Of a DNA stretch of 8,859 nt, positions 7,477 to 8,859 are shown one piece after another. How positions within the stretch are numbered: the first letter of the stretch is position 1; each line of letters starts with the position of its first letter. Made by a program: the position numbers and the translations under genes. This DNA is from Kiritimatiellales bacterium (GTDB lineage Bacteria > Verrucomicrobiota > Kiritimatiellia > Kiritimatiellales > Tichowtungiaceae): assembly GCA_028692515.1 (NCBI GenBank), contig JAQUXG010000061.1:1-8859 (forward strand), given 5' to 3'. The notes beneath the pieces were generated by a model. The model did not search any database. It was not told the origin of the DNA and saw nothing but the letters and a program-made list of their open reading frames with translations.

Positions 7477-8085
7477 TCACGGGGCCGCCGGCAGTTGGCG
7501 GTCTTTTCCGACAAACACATCAACAGGAGTCAGGCCGCGCCTGAGCGCTTCCTCAGCATAGCGACCCTGCCAGGGCGGAGAAAAATTGCGTCCCATCGTA
7601 TCGAGGTCTTCCAGCGAACGGTAGTCGCGGGTGACGCAGAACGGGTCGGGTGTCGGCTCCATACCAAAGGTAAAGGCGGCGGCGCGCATCACCATCCGCT
7701 CCATGCGCCTGGCGAATTTTTCGCTATCCGCTGTATAAAGCGCCTGTGCGTTCACCACCGCAATACCGTTTTCCGGAACAACGGCGAGATGCTTCGGCTC
7801 ATTATTGAATCCGGACAGCACAATCAGCGTCACATCCGCGTCCGTCTTGATGCGCTGCGCCGCTTTTTCCAAGGTTTGGAAATCTTTCCGGCCGGCCAGC
7901 TTCGGTTTTTCCAAGGTTCGGACAGAGACATGAAGCTCATTCTCCGCGAAGGTGCGCAACCGCTCCAACAGCGGCGCGTCCACGGCGGCGGCGTTGACAA
8001 TCGTAATCGCCTTTTCCTGCGGCGCTTTGGAGCATCCGGCGGAGCAAAGAAGCAACCCGCATGTTAAAACTTTAATAAGACGCAT
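7477..8085 (-). CDS. Archaemetzincin-like lipoprotein without zinc ligands (putative pseudo-peptidase)
   Basis: A 202-residue protein with a lipoprotein signal peptide: basic MRLIK, hydrophobic core, then CSAGC with C18 as the likely lipidated cysteine (Ser at -3 is less usual). It would sit in the periplasm or on a membrane face. The mature part follows the layout I know from archaemetzincins (family M54): an N-terminal segment with VDAPLLERLRTFAE, a central strand DVTLIVLSGF, and a C-terminal block FGMEPTPDPFCV...RSLEDLDTMGRNFSPPW that matches the region around HEXXHXXGXXHC, CVM..SNSLEDLD and CPxC. At the ligand positions it has R134, A135, F138 and P144; only G141 and C150 remain. No catalysis is expected. 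The ATG at 8085 has AAGGAG seven bases upstream. Two palindrome copies lie inside the gene (TLEK at 57-60 and 71-74). Family assignment is by eye; the function and any link to mreB are unknown. Confidence 0.7.
   Translation of the reverse strand: MRLIKVLTCGLLLCSAGCSKAPQEKAITIVNAAAVDAPLLERLRTFAENELHVSVRTLEKPKLAGRKDFQTLEKAAQRIKTDADVTLIVLSGFNNEPKHLAVVPENGIAVVNAQALYTADSEKFARRMERMVMRAAAFTFGMEPTPDPFCVTRDYRSLEDLDTMGRNFSPPWQGRYAEEALRRGLTPVDVFVGKDRQLPAAP
7864..7882. repeat. Palindrome copy inside the lipoprotein gene
   Basis: Seven-base arms TTTCCAA (7866-7872) and TTGGAAA (7876-7882) flank a GGT spacer, preceded by two further T residues. It is in frame and encodes residues around FQTLEK (69-74). 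Confidence 0.75.
7906..7924. repeat. Decayed palindrome copy inside the lipoprotein gene
   Basis: It matches 7864-7882 at 17 of 19 bases (both start TTTTTCCAAGGTT), but two changes break the right arm (TCGGACA where TTGGAAA is expected). The offset is 42 bases, so both copies fall in the same frame and give TLEK (57-60 and 71-74). Confidence 0.6.
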
Positions 8086-8128
8086 GAAAAAACTCCTTTT
8101 ATCTGCAAAACACGGCTAGTATCCTGCC

Positions 8129-8157
8129 GTTAAAAGCACCTCGAAATAAAGAATCAA
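8129..8157 (-). promoter_or_regulatory. Candidate promoter for the lipoprotein gene
   Basis: On the minus strand TTGATT (8157-8152) and TTTAAC (8134-8129), each four of six to consensus, are 17 bases apart. The predicted leader is about 37 bases and includes the strong AAGGAG ribosome-binding site. Support is only by motif. Confidence 0.35.
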
Positions 8158-8190
8158 TCGCCTTAATTTGACGAAAGAGACAGGCAACAA

Positions 8191-8218
8191 ACCACGAAAT
8201 ACACCAAAAACACGAAAA
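8191..8218. repeat. Left inverted repeat of the GxxExxY cassette
   Basis: The 28 bases starting ACCACGAAATACAC match the reverse complement of 8364-8391 at 26 of 28 positions. With its partner it brackets 145 bases containing the 3' end of a GxxExxY gene. Similar ACCACGAA...CACGAAAA strings are, from memory, common dispersed repeats near GxxExxY genes in environmental bacteria. Confidence 0.8.
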
Positions 8219-8246
8219 GGAAGCAACGTGGAAATCATCGATATTG

Positions 8247-8363
8247 ACAGACGAGCATCGTGCGCAAGTTCGGAATTATCTCAGGGCAACTGGATTTAAG
8301 CTGGGGTTGCTTGTCAATTTCGGACATTATCCAAAAATTGAATATGAACGGATTGTTGTCTGA
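8247..8363 (+). pseudogene. GxxExxY-family protein, C-terminal remnant
   Basis: This frame encodes 38 residues from TDEHRAQVRNYLRAT through GFKLGLLVNFGHYPKIEYER to IVV and a TGA stop. It is the well-conserved C-terminal end of GxxExxY proteins (PDDEXK_3-type, usually about 125 residues, a nuclease-like fold of unsettled role). The GxxExxY motif region and the catalytic-core part are absent. The frame is open back to a stop at 8169-8171 but reads through the left inverted repeat with no ATG or GTG, only a TTG at 8244. About 90 N-terminal codons thus appear to have been deleted, joining the gene's tail close to the upstream repeat. The stop codon touches the right inverted repeat. It is unlikely to be expressed as a working protein. 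Confidence 0.85.
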
Positions 8364-8391
8364 TTTTCGTGTGTTTTGTGTATTTCGTGGT
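8364..8391. repeat. Right inverted repeat of the GxxExxY cassette
   Basis: The partner of 8191-8218, in the opposite orientation, beginning at the base after the GxxExxY stop codon and ending 16 bases before the gspF start. The two mismatches to the left copy are in the middle of the arm. Confidence 0.8.
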
Positions 8392-8407
8392 AAAAATTAT
8401 CTTCTTT

Positions 8408-8859
8408 ATGCCTGCTTTTAAATATATTGCTCGAAGCGCTGACGGCAAACGGGTGGACGGCACTCTGGAGGCCGCCGACCGGCGCGCCGCGCTGCAAATT
8501 CTTCAGCAGGCGGGGCACACGCCCCTGTCCATTGATCAGACCAACGCAAAAACCGCCGTCGCAGAAGGCCGGAAACGATTTAAATTCGAAACCGGCTTCG
8601 GCAAAAAAACAAAAATGGGCGCGCGCGACATGCTTCTTTTCTCGCGCGAAATGGCCGATCTGCTCTCTTCCGGCATGACCCTTGGCCGGGCACTGCATAC
8701 GTTGGCGCAACGCAAAGGTGACGACGGCAAAGCGCAGATTATCCGCCGCCTGCGCGACGAAGTTGTTCAAGGCAGTGCACTTTCTGATGCGCTGAAAATT
8801 TACCCGGAAACCTTTCAGCAGCTTTACATCAGCATGGTACGTGCGGGGGAAGCCTCCGG
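8408..8859 (+). CDS. gspF: Type II secretion / type IV pilus inner-membrane protein GspF/PilC family (5' part)
   Basis: Polytopic inner-membrane platform protein that couples the assembly ATPase to pseudopilus or pilus growth. The first 150 residues are present and the window ends mid-gene (family length is about 400). The N-terminus MPAFKYIARSADGKRVDGTL followed by EAADRRAALQILQQAGHTPLSI is the typical start of GspF/PilC. From about residue 72 the first cytoplasmic T2SSF domain begins (RDMLLFSREMADLLSSGMTL, later VVQGSALSDALKIYPETF and YISMVRAGEAS). The sequence does not settle whether it serves a type II secretion or a type IV pilus system. The ATG at 8408 fits the family start, but no Shine-Dalgarno sequence precedes it; TTATCTTCTTT comes right before. 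The inverted repeat at 8364-8391 lies just upstream and may have displaced its original leader. It is transcribed away from the mre cluster. Confidence 0.88.
   Translation, partial: MPAFKYIARSADGKRVDGTLEAADRRAALQILQQAGHTPLSIDQTNAKTAVAEGRKRFKFETGFGKKTKMGARDMLLFSREMADLLSSGMTLGRALHTLAQRKGDDGKAQIIRRLRDEVVQGSALSDALKIYPETFQQLYISMVRAGEAS

Noticed and set aside
8191..8391. Inverted repeats considered as CRISPR repeats
   Set aside because: There are only two copies in opposite orientation, with a gene fragment between them and no regular spacer series.
8327..8770. Minus-strand frame of 147 codons containing HEIHKTHENQ
   Set aside because: It runs antisense to gspF and then through the inverted repeat. 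The His/Glu-rich segment is just the repeat translated.

Overview
This window carries a complete rod-shape (elongasome) gene cluster on the minus strand. Read in transcription order from right to left it is mreB, mreC, mreD, mrdA (PBP2), rodA and rng (RNase G/E). A strong intrinsic terminator follows rng at 210-237. Stop/start overlaps (ATGA at mreC-mreD and mrdA-rodA, TAATG at mreD-mrdA) and an 18-base rodA-rng gap indicate one polycistronic unit. A plausible promoter lies just upstream of mreB. MreB filaments, the MreC/MreD membrane partners, the RodA glycosyltransferase and the PBP2 transpeptidase together build lateral-wall peptidoglycan. RNase G at the operon end matures or decays RNA.

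Upstream of mreB, on the same strand, is a small lipoprotein gene (7477-8085). Its sequence resembles the archaemetzincin (M54) metallopeptidase fold, but every catalytic zinc ligand of HEXXHXXGXXH is replaced, so it looks like a secreted pseudo-peptidase. Further right, 8086-8407 holds a decayed mobile-looking cassette: the last 38 codons of a GxxExxY (PD-(D/E)XK-like) gene between two 28-base inverted repeats (26/28 matching). Immediately beyond, on the plus strand, begins a type II secretion/type IV pilus inner-membrane gene (gspF/pilC family), cut by the window end.

The most distinctive non-genic signal is a short palindrome family, TTTTCCAA-N3-TTGGAAAA. It occurs twice at the mrdA/rodA junction, once at the stop codon of the lipoprotein gene and twice (one copy decayed) inside that gene. 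At the first site the palindromes and a neighbouring short repeat are translated as the last ~31 residues of PBP2 and lie directly against the rodA ribosome-binding site.

The organism is a Gram-negative-type, probably rod-shaped bacterium with a lipoprotein pathway and a type II secretion-like system. The gene order, the GxxExxY cassette and the palindromes would fit the Planctomycetes-Verrucomicrobia-Chlamydiae group, perhaps Kiritimatiellota. That placement is a recollection-based inference, since no rRNA or other marker is present. The left edge (1-209) contains a strong 13-bp hairpin but no gene I can identify.
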